From Rossellomorea aquimaris (lineage in GTDB: Bacteria > Bacillota > Bacilli > Bacillales > Bacillaceae_B), in NCBI RefSeq assembly GCF_008180865.1, contig NZ_VTEX01000001.1, positions 829,261 to 893,260 of the forward strand: a stretch of DNA of 64,000 bases. The letters run 5' to 3'. The position numbers were made by a program, and so were the translations under genes. Below the pieces are notes generated by a model that did no database searches, was not told the origin of the DNA, and saw only the letters and a program-made list of their open reading frames with translations. Positions 43,511 to 52,628 of this stretch are shown piece by piece. Within the stretch, counting starts at the first letter, position 1, and each line of letters begins with the position of its first letter.

Positions 43511-44395
43511 ATGAATGTGATAGAAATTAATGAACTGACAAAAACGTACGGAAAGTCTAGAGGGGTTATCGACATCAGTTTCCAAGTGAAAGAAGGGGAG
43601 ATCTTTGGCTTTATCGGGCCTAACGGGGCAGGAAAATCAACGACGATTAGAACTCTCCTCTCGCTGATTCATCCGACTAGCGGCAATGCGAGAATATTTG
43701 GAAAAGATTGTGTTGAGTTCGCTCCAGAGATTGCGAAGGAAGTAGGATATCTACCATCTGAAGTGTTCTATTACGACAATATGAAGGTGATGGATCTTCT
43801 CAAGTATTCTGCCAGTTTCTATAAGAAAGACTGCACAAAGAGGATTAAAGAATTAGCCGAAGTGCTGAACTTAGATTTAACGAAGAAAATTGATGATCTC
43901 TCACTTGGAAATAAAAAGAAGGTGGGAATTGTTCAAGGATTGCTCCATGAACCGAAGCTCATTATCCTGGATGAACCAACATCAGGTTTGGATCCTTTAA
44001 TGCAGCAAAAATTCTTCGAACTGCTTCAAGCTGAAAATAAGAAGGGAGCCACCATTCTATTTTCTTCTCATATATTAAGTGAAGTACAGCGACTATGTGA
44101 TCGAGTAGCGATCATTAAAGAAGGAAAAATCGTTCAAGTTGAAAAAATCAGTACATTAAAAGAAAACAATCATAAAAAATTCAAACTTGAATTGAAAAGT
44201 GGTGTAGATCAATCACACTTCGAGCTTGAAGGTGTGAGCAATCTTGAAATGTATCAAAATCATGTCAGCTTCCTGTTCAGGGGGAATATCAACACAGTGA
44301 TGAAGAAGATTGCCGATGTCCAAATAGCTAATCTTTGGATCGAGGAACCGGATTTAGAAGAAATCTTCATGCACTATTACGAAAAGGAGGCTTGA
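43511..44395 (+). CDS. ABC exporter ATP-binding protein
   Basis: The 294-residue protein has Walker A GPNGAGKST (36-44), signature-region DLSLGNKKKVGI (LSLGN in place of LSGGQ), Walker B LIILDEPTSGLDP and a switch His in ILFSSHILSEV. It belongs to the drug-export type of ABC-2 ATPases. It starts 27 bp after the TetR gene with GGAGGAAGAG and overlaps closely with the permease genes that follow, so it supplies energy to both. Confidence 0.92.
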   Translation: MNVIEINELTKTYGKSRGVIDISFQVKEGEIFGFIGPNGAGKSTTIRTLLSLIHPTSGNARIFGKDCVEFAPEIAKEVGYLPSEVFYYDNMKVMDLLKYSASFYKKDCTKRIKELAEVLNLDLTKKIDDLSLGNKKKVGIVQGLLHEPKLIILDEPTSGLDPLMQQKFFELLQAENKKGATILFSSHILSEVQRLCDRVAIIKEGKIVQVEKISTLKENNHKKFKLELKSGVDQSHFELEGVSNLEMYQNHVSFLFRGNINTVMKKIADVQIANLWIEEPDLEEIFMHYYEKEA

Positions 44396-44401
44396 TCCTC
44401 T

Positions 44402-45193
44402 ATGAATATCTTTTTATATGAGTTAAAGGCTTATCGAAAGTCAACGATTATGTGGACCAGTGCACTCGTTGTATTAGTGATCCTGTTTATGTCGATGTTT
44501 CCTTCCATTTATAAAGAGATCAATGAATTTAAGAAGCTCCTGGAAGGATTCCCAGAGGGGGTAAGAAAAGCGTTAGGTATTCAGGTGGACACTATAGGCT
44601 CTCTAAATGGTTTTTATTCGTATATATTTTTGTACATCACATTATGCGGTGCGATTCAAGCCGTGAATCTGGGAATCTCCATTAGCTCGAAGGAAATTCG
44701 TGAAAAGACAGCTGATTTTCTGTTGACTAAACCAGTTACCCGTACAAAGATCCTTTCTTCTAAAATATTCGCAGCTTTAACATCGCTGCTTTTTACAAAT
44801 ATCGTGTATGTGATTGCAGCAATCACTGTGGCTAATATGGTAAAAGTGGAGGATTTCAACCTGTATGTATTCTTGCTGATTTCTCTAACTCTCTTATTCA
44901 CTCAATTGATTATGTTTGCTGTTGGAATCATCATTGCTGTTGTATTTCCGAAGGGGAAATCGGTAATCAGCTTATCACTAGGAGTCGTGTTTGGCTTTTT
45001 TCTAATAGGTATGGTTGCAGCTGCTGAGAAGGCTACTCGCTATTTATCTCCGTTTAAGTACTTTGACTATAGCTATATCATGAACCAAGAGGGATATGAA
45101 TGGTCATTCCTGATCTTGGGGATGTTCCTGATTGTCCTTTCATTGATTGGAAGCTTCGTTATTTACAACAAAAAAGATATTCATACGGTATAA
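44402..45193 (+). CDS. ABC-2 permease subunit A
   Basis: The 263-residue protein has six hydrophobic segments and the ABC-2 pattern LGISISSKEIREKTADFLLTKPVTRTKIL, shown here by its parts SISSKEIREKTADFLL and KPVTRTKIL. It starts 6 bp after the ATPase stop, with AAAGGAGG inside that gene's end. It resembles the second permease of the operon, from which it probably arose by duplication. The transported compound is unknown. Confidence 0.88.
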   Translation: MNIFLYELKAYRKSTIMWTSALVVLVILFMSMFPSIYKEINEFKKLLEGFPEGVRKALGIQVDTIGSLNGFYSYIFLYITLCGAIQAVNLGISISSKEIREKTADFLLTKPVTRTKILSSKIFAALTSLLFTNIVYVIAAITVANMVKVEDFNLYVFLLISLTLLFTQLIMFAVGIIIAVVFPKGKSVISLSLGVVFGFFLIGMVAAAEKATRYLSPFKYFDYSYIMNQEGYEWSFLILGMFLIVLSLIGSFVIYNKKDIHTV

Positions 45194-45208
45194 GGGGAGG
45201 GGTTCAAG

Positions 45209-46003
45209 ATGAACGTATATATAAGAGAAATGAAGGCTCACCGCAAATCCCTCATCATTTGGTGTATAGGGATGATCGCCTTGATTGGTTCGGGAATGGG
45301 AAAGTTTGCAGGATTCTCTTCTTCAGGTCAATCCATGAATGAGCTAATGGCTCAAATGCCAAAATCACTCCAAGCATTTCTAGGGGTAGGCAGTCTCGAT
45401 ATGTCCACGGCCAGCGGATATTATGGAGTGCTCTTTCTGTATATAGTGTTGCTCTCAACGATTCATGCAGCAATGATTGGTGCAACAATCATCTCAAAGG
45501 AAGAAAGGGATAAAACCGTTGAGTTTCTGTTCGTAAAACCCATGCCAAGGAAGAGAATCATAGGGAATAAATTGTTGGCAGCCTTCACGCAAGTTGGGAT
45601 TCTGTCGATCATCACATGGTTAGTTTCTTTACTTATGGTAGGAAGGTATAGTGATGGAGAATCCATTACCAGCGATATCGGGATTTCGATGATTGGAATG
45701 TTAATTTTACAAGTATTATTTTTAGTAATCGGTACAGCGATTGCTGCTTCGACCAAAAAGCCTGGAAAAGCCGCTACGTTAGCAACATTCGTTCTTTTAG
45801 TCACCTTTATCCTTTCCTTTGCCATCGACCTGAGCGGAAAAATCGAAGGCTTGAAATACCTCACACCATTCAAGTATTTTGAAGCGAAGAATGTGATGGA
45901 TGCTGGATTGGAATTTGTATTTGTTGGGATTTCAGTTGTTTTGATAGGGGTTCTGGCGGTAGCTACCTTTGTTCTTTATGAAAAGCGGGATTTAAATGTA
46001 TAG
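45209..46003 (+). CDS. ABC-2 permease subunit B
   Basis: The 264-residue protein has six hydrophobic segments and shares with subunit A the start (EMKAHRKSLIIW), the ISKEERDKTVEFLFVKPMPR cytoplasmic segment and the LTPFKYFEAKN stretch near the C-terminus. The two subunits probably form a heterodimer with two ATPase copies. GGGGAGGGG precedes the ATG. It is the last gene of the TetR-controlled operon. Confidence 0.88.
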   Translation: MNVYIREMKAHRKSLIIWCIGMIALIGSGMGKFAGFSSSGQSMNELMAQMPKSLQAFLGVGSLDMSTASGYYGVLFLYIVLLSTIHAAMIGATIISKEERDKTVEFLFVKPMPRKRIIGNKLLAAFTQVGILSIITWLVSLLMVGRYSDGESITSDIGISMIGMLILQVLFLVIGTAIAASTKKPGKAATLATFVLLVTFILSFAIDLSGKIEGLKYLTPFKYFEAKNVMDAGLEFVFVGISVVLIGVLAVATFVLYEKRDLNV

Positions 46004-46035
46004 AAGTAAATAATCTAGTGAATTGCAAAGATAAA

Positions 46036-46064
46036 AGGAGCTTCTCCACTAAGGAGAAGCTCCT
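46036..46064. terminator. Bidirectional terminator, ABC operon and DinB gene
   Basis: AGGAGCTTCTCC (46036-46047) pairs perfectly with GGAGAAGCTCCT (46053-46064). T-rich tracts follow on the minus strand. Confidence 0.8.
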
Positions 46065-46076
46065 AAATTGATAGGT

Positions 46077-46571
46077 TTATAATTTTGCTTTTAGTTCTTC
46101 AATCTGCTCTAAATGCCTCTTCTCATGATACCCGATAAAAGGTACCCATTCATCTAATCGGATAAGTCCGAATATAGGGTGAGGATACGCTTTTTTCTGT
46201 AATTCTACTTTGCTTGTTGTATGGAGAAAGGTGAGAAGATCTTGACGAGAAGCTTTCAGTTTGTCCTTCATTTCTTGAATTGTAAGATTTTCTTCTGTAG
46301 GAACGACAAATGGAGGTGCATCTACTTTCGTCGTACGATCTACCGTATAGTGGATCGGCTTGGATGGCACTTCCTGTTCCTCACCTTTAGCTAACGTTGT
46401 TTGAATCGCTTTCGTCAACGATCTTTCCATTAGATACAGATGGTCCAGCACTTGAATGATTGTCCATCGGTCTTCTACAATTCTTCTGTTTAAATCCTCA
46501 TTGGTTAAATCACTCACACTATTTAATAGGTCAGAACGGATGTCCTCAATTAGTTTCATCTCTTTGTCCAT
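46077..46571 (-). CDS. DinB-type four-helix protein (DinB_2 type)
   Basis: The 164-residue protein has the metal-binding histidines His44 (LDHLYLMERS), His149 and His153 (YHEKRHLEQIEEL). RWTIIQVLDHL is typical of DinB_2 proteins such as the YfiT type, metal-dependent hydrolases or thiol transferases. GGAGGAAT precedes the ATG at 46571. It has its own terminator. Confidence 0.85.
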   Translation of the reverse strand: MDKEMKLIEDIRSDLLNSVSDLTNEDLNRRIVEDRWTIIQVLDHLYLMERSLTKAIQTTLAKGEEQEVPSKPIHYTVDRTTKVDAPPFVVPTEENLTIQEMKDKLKASRQDLLTFLHTTSKVELQKKAYPHPIFGLIRLDEWVPFIGYHEKRHLEQIEELKAKL

Positions 46572-46654
46572 ATAAATTCCTCCTCATGGGTGGTTTCAAC
46601 ATCCATTTTACTCTTTTAGGAAGATGGACGTACAGTAATAGCACTTTTGAAAAA

Positions 46655-46678
46655 AAAAGCTCAGGAATCTGAGCTTTT
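46655..46678 (-). terminator. Terminator of the DHA2 exporter gene
   Basis: AAAAGCTCAG (46655-46664) pairs perfectly with CTGAGCTTTT (46669-46678). On the minus strand a run of T residues follows. Confidence 0.85.
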
Positions 46679-46700
46679 CAGGATTACGGAATTTATATAC

Positions 46701-48152
46701 TTAACTTTCACTTCCAGCGTGTTCTACTTCTCCGTCAAAATCAGGAGCAACAGCTTTCCGGATGAACAACGAAATGAGGAAAGCGACAGCAGCCAAAGCA
46801 AGAGCAAACCAATAAGCATGATGTACACCGTAGGTCATGGCATTGTTTAAGAGTCCTTCTGTTAATTCACCCGATTTCCCTTCAATATACCCGGCCTGAC
46901 TTTGTGTCATAATGCTGACAAATATTGAAACACCAAGAGCTCCTGCGACTGGCTGCAGGGTGTTTGCTATGGCGGTCCCATGTGGATATAGATGCTTTGG
47001 CAGTTCATTTAAACCATTCGTTTGTGCAGGCATCATGATGGCTGAAATGGATAGCATCAGAAGCATATAGACAAGAACGAATAACCAGATCGGTGTAGAT
47101 GGATTAATCGTGCTAAAGAAAATCATTACTCCTACTAAGGTTAAGGTTCCTGGGATGATCAGTTTTCTTGGTCCGTGCTTATCGAATAGCGACCCCATCG
47201 TAGGAGACATCAGACCATTTAAGAGAGCCCCAGGAAGTAATAATAATCCGGCTGCTTTTGCAGAATATCCGAGAGGTCCTTGTAAGTACATGGGCATGAC
47301 GATTTCGGATGCAAACATAGCCATGATGACAATGACGAAAATCGATACTCCTCTCGCATAGCTTTTATATCGGAAAACACGAACATCGAGAAGTGGTTCT
47401 TCAAGCTTTAACTGACGTAAGACAAATAGTACTAAGCTTATAACCGCAATTGAAATAATCACGATAATTTTCAGAGACGTAAACCCGGCAGATTCTTCTC
47501 CCGCCGAACTAAATCCGTAAACAATTCCTCCAATACCAATTGAAGAAAGGATAATGGACAAGATATCCACGCTGGGACGAGTGATTTCGCCGACATTTTG
47601 TAAATATTTTAATGCGAATAGAATTGAGAACACGGCGAAGGGAATGACCGTAATGAATAACCATCTCCACCCTAACAAGTCGACAATCACACCAGAAAGT
47701 GTCGGGCCGATCGCTGGTGCAAACATAATGACCAGTCCGAACGTACCCATGATTTTACCACGGACTTCCGGCCGGTAAATTAATAATAAGGCATTCATGA
47801 TGACCGGAATGAGTAGACCGGTCCCAACCGCCTGAATCATCCGGCCGGCAAGCAACATAGGGAAATTCATGGCACATGCAGCAATCACCGTGCCGAGAAG
47901 AAACACACTCATCACACCGATAAACATTTGACGAGTCGTGAACCATTGGATAAGCAGGGCGGAGATAGGCATCAGCACACCCATGACGAGCATGAATCCT
48001 GTTGCTAACCACTGAACCGTGGGAGCATCGACGTTAAATACAGCCATTAATTCGGTTAGGGCGATATTTAACAACGTTTCATTTAATATGGCAAAAAAAG
48101 CACCGATCATAAAAGTAATGAGGATCGCTTTTGTATTGATTTTTGATGACAT
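46701..48152 (-). CDS. DHA2-family (EmrB/QacA-type) MFS exporter
   Basis: The 483-residue protein has about 14 hydrophobic segments. Family features are ILNETLLNIALTELMA in segment 1, WLATGFMLVMGVLMP, GRMIQAVGTGLLIPVIMN (motif C region) and a GPTLSGVIVDLLGWRW segment. These proteins export cationic or lipophilic drugs with protons. GGAGGAACAAC precedes the ATG. It lies downstream of the RND pump on the same strand, with a terminator-like hairpin between them, so it may share control by the TetR protein at 51555. Confidence 0.9.
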   Translation of the reverse strand: MSSKINTKAILITFMIGAFFAILNETLLNIALTELMAVFNVDAPTVQWLATGFMLVMGVLMPISALLIQWFTTRQMFIGVMSVFLLGTVIAACAMNFPMLLAGRMIQAVGTGLLIPVIMNALLLIYRPEVRGKIMGTFGLVIMFAPAIGPTLSGVIVDLLGWRWLFITVIPFAVFSILFALKYLQNVGEITRPSVDILSIILSSIGIGGIVYGFSSAGEESAGFTSLKIIVIISIAVISLVLFVLRQLKLEEPLLDVRVFRYKSYARGVSIFVIVIMAMFASEIVMPMYLQGPLGYSAKAAGLLLLPGALLNGLMSPTMGSLFDKHGPRKLIIPGTLTLVGVMIFFSTINPSTPIWLFVLVYMLLMLSISAIMMPAQTNGLNELPKHLYPHGTAIANTLQPVAGALGVSIFVSIMTQSQAGYIEGKSGELTEGLLNNAMTYGVHHAYWFALALAAVAFLISLFIRKAVAPDFDGEVEHAGSES

Positions 48153-48246
48153 GTTGTTCCTCCATTAAAGATTAAAATAAAATACTTATCTATAATGCTT
48201 GATTTTGAATGATTTCTCAAGGGAATTGTTCCTTAAATCAAGAAAA

Positions 48247-48273
48247 AGAGGGGTGTCACATGGACACACCTCT
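48247..48273 (-). terminator. Terminator of the RND pump gene
   Basis: AGAGGGGTGTC pairs with GACACACCTCT (one wobble). On the minus strand TTTTTC follows. Confidence 0.75.
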
Positions 48274-48282
48274 AAAATATTC

Positions 48283-51200
48283 TTATGCTTCGCGCTTATT
48301 TCTTCTAAATCGGTGGAAGACAAGATACATCATCGGAACTATGATCAACGTTAATACAGCAGAGAACAGGATACCTGAAATAATGGTAACTGCAAGTGGT
48401 GTGAAAAGGGCATCTCCGCTGACTGCAACAGGAATTAGTGCCACAATCGACGTGAGAGCTGTCAGTAGAATTGGACGAATACGGGTACGCCCTGATTCTA
48501 CAACTGCTTCCTTCAAGCTCATACCACTCTTCAATCCCTGTTCAATAAACTCAATCAACACGACAGAGTTCCTCACAACGATACCGGTTAAAGACACCAT
48601 CCCCATGACAGCCAGGAAGCTGATCGGGGTTTGAGTAACGAATAACCCGAGAATTGCACCTGCAATGGCAAGATAAACAGCGACAAGCACTAAGAACGGA
48701 AGTGATAATGAATTAAATTGAAGAGCAATGACTAAATACACTAGGAAAATGACTATGGTAAATAGTACTGTGATCTCCGCGAAGAAGTCATTCTGAGCTT
48801 CATTTTCCCCGCCTAATGTAATGGAATAATTGTTGTCGTCTAGGTTTTCTCGTACATCTTTCACTATATCCTGGACATTTTCTTTATAATATTCCTCATT
48901 CTCAGGAAAAGCACGAATCGTGATTGCACGTTCCCCGTCTTTATGAGGGATGAGTTGAAGTTCTTCTTTCTTTTCAGGAGTCACCAGCTCTCCAAGGGAA
49001 ATCAGCTTCGGTGGTCCAGCAGGATTAGCTGTTTCAGCGGGAACCTCTAGAGAAGACAGATTCACTTCATCATCATTTCCTTCTAATACCAGTGTCATAG
49101 CACGTTTCGTGACACCATTATCAAAGGCTTTCATCGGAATGCCTTCTGTAGCCAATCGGAGTTGTTGGCTGATCTGATTGATTGTAATACCATTTTCCTC
49201 GAGAAGCTCGCGGTTTGGAACATATTCAATTGTGGGCTCCATTTCCCCAACATTATCAACGACTAGATCAGTATCGAGTTTTTCAATTTCAGTTGAAATC
49301 CTATCACGAAGTTCAATCAATCGATCCATCTCAGGACCAGAAACCGTTACTGTGACAGGAGCCCCTGCCGGAGGACCTTGCTGGATCGTTTCCATGAAGA
49401 TCAACGCATCAGGATATTCTTCTCTAAGTTTGTCAGTCCATTCGTCAATCAGACCTTGAGCCGTTTGATTTTCACGATCGACTCTCGCAACCAATTGACC
49501 TGTATTTTGACCGGAATTTGAAAGAGAGCTGTTAAATAAGTTAGGTAGTCCTGAACCAGCAAAAGCCGAGGTTTCATAGACACCCTCATCCGTTTTTAAT
49601 AGTTGTTCCATGTCTTCTAAAGTGCTCGCTGTTTCATCAATCGTGGTACCGATTGGTAACGTTACATCAATCGTTACTTCTTCGCGGTCAGCTGACGGGA
49701 AGAATTCAAATGGTGTAAGAGCAATCAGACCGAAGATGGCGGTTGTGAAGATGAGACCGATGGCAGATACCAAGACAGGTCGTTTTGAAAACTTCTTTAG
49801 AATAGTATCAGCATAAAAGTCAGCCAGCCTATTCAATGGTTTTCCTAGTAAACCGGGTGCATCTGGTACTTTTTTCGTTGTTCTACTATAAAGCAGGTAT
49901 CTCATGATCGGAACAAAGATCAGTGCAACAAGTGTTGATGCGATGATCGTCGTTATCAGCACAGTCGGCAATGCTCTTATGAACGCTCCGTTTCCGCCTG
50001 ATAAAAATATAAGAGGAAGGAACGTGAATACAATGGCAAGAGAAGAGGTCACAATCGAAACCCAGATCTCTTTGACACCATTTACGGCTCCCATAAGCGC
50101 ACGATCACCAAGCTTGTAGCGACGTTGAATATTGTCATTCACAACAATTGAGTCATCCACAAGGATACCGAGAGCAATGATGGCACCGATGACGGAGATC
50201 TGATTAAGATCCACACCGGAAAACGGCAGTGGAATCAACCCCATCAGGACGGAAATCGGAACGGCTAATGCAACCACGAACGCTCCAGAAACGGTAAGTC
50301 CCAATGCCGTTGTCAAGATAACAGCTACAACGGAAATAGCAAGGGACATAAATAATCCATCAAAGATGTCTGTTACAATCGTGGCCTGAGAGTAATAAGG
50401 TTCAAGATTCACATCAGAAGGAAGAGATTTTGCCAGTTCATCCACTTTGTCGCTTACTTTCTCATCCACAGAAGGGATATCTTCCCCTGCCTGAACAAAT
50501 GCTGTAAAGGAGAGGGAAGGCTTGCCTTCAAATGTGACAATATCTTTATCCTCTTTAGGAGCAATTTCAACGTTTGCTATATCTTGTAAAAAGACCGATT
50601 CTCCATCAGGATTCTTGCCAACAAAAAGCTCGTTCATTTCATTAAGAGTTGAGTAATGATCAACCGTTAATTGAACGACTTCCTTATCGACTTCTTGTTT
50701 TCCTAGAGGAGTAGGATAGTATTCATCATTAATCGCACTCATGACAGTAGAAGGATTGAGTCCGGATTCTTTTAGTTTATCCTGTTTTAATTCTATGACA
50801 ATTTCTTCTTCAGGTAATCCTTTTACCGTTATACTGGAAACACCTGAGATTTCCTCGACTTCTTCCTGCCAACGGTTCATTTCTTCACGAAGAGTAAGGA
50901 GGGATTCCTTATTATCACTTGTGAGGTGGTAGGAAACAATCGGCATTTTTACCGTGGATTCGTTAATTTCCGGATCGAATACCTCGTCAGGAAAAGAGGT
51001 GGAAGCATCTGAAACTGCTTGTCGCACATCTCCAAACACTTCTTTTTTGTTTTCTCCATCTTCAACCTCTACAATAATAGTAGAGAAACCGGCTGAAGAG
51101 GAAGAGCTGATTTCTTTAATTCCATCGATGGACTGCAGAGAAGATTCGATGGGATTGGTTACCGTCCTCTCAACAGAGTCAACGGTTGCACCTGGATAAA

Positions 51201-51342
51201 CGGTGCTGACCGTTCCAATGTTCACGCTTGTTTCAGGTATTTCTCGCTGTGGTAATTGTAAAAAAGTAAAAATACCGATAATCACAAACAACAAGACAAA
51301 AATCAGTGTGATTTTGGAACGGTTTAAAATAGCTTTCAACAT
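48283..51342 (-). CDS. RND-family efflux permease
   Basis: The 1019-residue protein follows the AcrB/HAE-type plan: one N-terminal membrane segment, a large periplasmic-type loop (STVYPGATVDSVERTV, IDGIKEISSSSS), a bundle of membrane segments including GAIIALGILVDDSIVVNDNI with the paired Asp of the proton relay, then a repeat of the whole. In Gram-positive bacteria such pumps (SwrC-like) export surfactants, lipids or drugs. AAAGGAGG, 9 nt upstream, selects the ATG at 51342; the upstream in-frame codon at 51384 has no site. A divergent TetR gene probably controls it. Confidence 0.9.
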   Translation of the reverse strand: MLKAILNRSKITLIFVLLFVIIGIFTFLQLPQREIPETSVNIGTVSTVYPGATVDSVERTVTNPIESSLQSIDGIKEISSSSSAGFSTIIVEVEDGENKKEVFGDVRQAVSDASTSFPDEVFDPEINESTVKMPIVSYHLTSDNKESLLTLREEMNRWQEEVEEISGVSSITVKGLPEEEIVIELKQDKLKESGLNPSTVMSAINDEYYPTPLGKQEVDKEVVQLTVDHYSTLNEMNELFVGKNPDGESVFLQDIANVEIAPKEDKDIVTFEGKPSLSFTAFVQAGEDIPSVDEKVSDKVDELAKSLPSDVNLEPYYSQATIVTDIFDGLFMSLAISVVAVILTTALGLTVSGAFVVALAVPISVLMGLIPLPFSGVDLNQISVIGAIIALGILVDDSIVVNDNIQRRYKLGDRALMGAVNGVKEIWVSIVTSSLAIVFTFLPLIFLSGGNGAFIRALPTVLITTIIASTLVALIFVPIMRYLLYSRTTKKVPDAPGLLGKPLNRLADFYADTILKKFSKRPVLVSAIGLIFTTAIFGLIALTPFEFFPSADREEVTIDVTLPIGTTIDETASTLEDMEQLLKTDEGVYETSAFAGSGLPNLFNSSLSNSGQNTGQLVARVDRENQTAQGLIDEWTDKLREEYPDALIFMETIQQGPPAGAPVTVTVSGPEMDRLIELRDRISTEIEKLDTDLVVDNVGEMEPTIEYVPNRELLEENGITINQISQQLRLATEGIPMKAFDNGVTKRAMTLVLEGNDDEVNLSSLEVPAETANPAGPPKLISLGELVTPEKKEELQLIPHKDGERAITIRAFPENEEYYKENVQDIVKDVRENLDDNNYSITLGGENEAQNDFFAEITVLFTIVIFLVYLVIALQFNSLSLPFLVLVAVYLAIAGAILGLFVTQTPISFLAVMGMVSLTGIVVRNSVVLIEFIEQGLKSGMSLKEAVVESGRTRIRPILLTALTSIVALIPVAVSGDALFTPLAVTIISGILFSAVLTLIIVPMMYLVFHRFRRNKREA

Positions 51343-51367
51343 GAATGTTATCCTCCTTTGATAATGT

Positions 51368-51448
51368 TTTGACTCATGGGTCAAATGTTTTTTTATAAAT
51401 TGAATATTTACTGATATAGCAGCTGTTAATCGGTTGACTCACTAGTCA
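51368..51448. promoter_or_regulatory. Operator-like repeats between RND pump and TetR
   Basis: TTTGAC-TCATGG-GTCAAA (51368-51385) and TGACT-CACT-AGTCA (51435-51448) are inverted repeats in the divergent intergenic region, the expected binding sites of the adjacent TetR protein. A further TTGACT-like half site lies nearby. Confidence 0.65.
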
Positions 51449-51554
51449 TTTTACATGTATTTTTTCTCTAGTCAAGAAATAATGCTCTTCTATTTTTTGG
51501 AGAGTATGGTTAAAATGATAGAGTGAATTTTCTCTGGATTTAGAGGTGTAGAAA

Positions 51555-52436
51555 TTGGATAAACGTAAATCAATACTCGAATCAGCCGTAGAGCTCTTTG
51601 CAGAACACGGATATAATCATACATCCATGCAGCAAATCGCCGAAAGTGTCGGCATTTCAAAGGGCTCCCTATACTCATTTTTTCAATCAAAAGAAGATTT
51701 AATCATATCGATTTATGAACATTATCAGCAACTTGTCTTCGAACGGGCTTTTGTCGTCGGGCTAGAAGGGAATTTACCACCTCTTGAACGGTTCGCAAAG
51801 CAGTTTCAAGTCCAGTTTGAAGGGATACTTGAATATAAGTCATATATGAAGATGCACATGCGGGGAGATTCCTCGAAGAATAGTGAGAAATTGGCTGCAA
51901 TGGAACACCGTATGAGAGGACGGTTATTTAGCTGGCTCGAGCATAATCTATTAGAAGTATTTGGTGGTAAGATCAAACCTTACATATGGGACCTCATGTG
52001 GATGACCCAATCCATCTATTCATCGTATATGATGCTTTTGATTTCTACCAACGATACCCTGGATCCTTCTGTTCTCGGGAAACATTTAGTGAGACAGATA
52101 TCCCTTCTTGCTGAAGATTTTCTCGAAGGTAAGAGCAAGCCATTATTAAATGATAAGATGATGAAATCATTTTCTGTAAGCATGGATCGGGAAGGGGCCT
52201 TCATTTCATTTGAAAAGAGGGAGAATGCCTGGAAGGGATTGTATGAGAAAATAAGCGGGTTGAGTGTAGAAAATGTCAAGTATTACATGAATATCGCCAA
52301 TCGGATTTCAGAGGAATGCCGCCAATCGGAGCCGGACGAGTTGATCATCAAAGGGTTATTTCGATTGTTGATGGATGCAGAGGAATTGAAAATAGAAGCT
52401 GAAGAGTTAGAGATGCAGCTCCTTCCTGATAAATAG
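51555..52436 (+). CDS. TetR-family regulator, long form
   Basis: The 293-residue protein has a TetR DNA-binding domain (SILESAVELFAEHGYNHTSM, then VGISKGSLYSFFQSKEDLI) and an unusually long C-terminal region of about 240 residues, against the usual 140 or so. The start is TTG at 51555 after AGAGGTG. It is divergent from the RND pump gene, and the spacer contains inverted repeats, so it is the probable repressor of the pump. The stop lies inside the terminator. Confidence 0.87.
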   Translation: MDKRKSILESAVELFAEHGYNHTSMQQIAESVGISKGSLYSFFQSKEDLIISIYEHYQQLVFERAFVVGLEGNLPPLERFAKQFQVQFEGILEYKSYMKMHMRGDSSKNSEKLAAMEHRMRGRLFSWLEHNLLEVFGGKIKPYIWDLMWMTQSIYSSYMMLLISTNDTLDPSVLGKHLVRQISLLAEDFLEGKSKPLLNDKMMKSFSVSMDREGAFISFEKRENAWKGLYEKISGLSVENVKYYMNIANRISEECRQSEPDELIIKGLFRLLMDAEELKIEAEELEMQLLPDK

Positions 52437-52452
52437 GGAAGGAGTTTTTTTT
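52419..52452 (+). terminator. Terminator of the long TetR gene
   Basis: CTCCTTCC (52419-52426) pairs perfectly with GGAAGGAG (52437-52444), followed by eight T residues. The stop codon is in the loop. Confidence 0.85.
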
Positions 52453-52628
52453 GTTGAATAGTAGAAATAGATAGAATTAGAAATTTAATATCATCAAGAA
52501 TGAGCAAAAGAGTTTCATTAGAACCAAAAAATCACACAATTCCAGTAGTTTTTCTAGACGTTTGGTAAGACAAAGCTCCTATTTTTCAATACCATAATTA
52601 AGACCATATCATTTAAAGGAGGGTTTTT

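Noticed and set aside
48283..51342. SwrC orthologue
   Set aside because: Same superfamily, but the N-terminal and loop sequences differ from SwrC as I recall it, so only an RND family call is supported.
52593..52612. Sporulation-type (sigma-K or sigma-E) promoter before the giant gene
   Set aside because: CATA-type -10 words are present, but the matching -35 spacing is wrong for one and the other would start transcription within the ribosome site.
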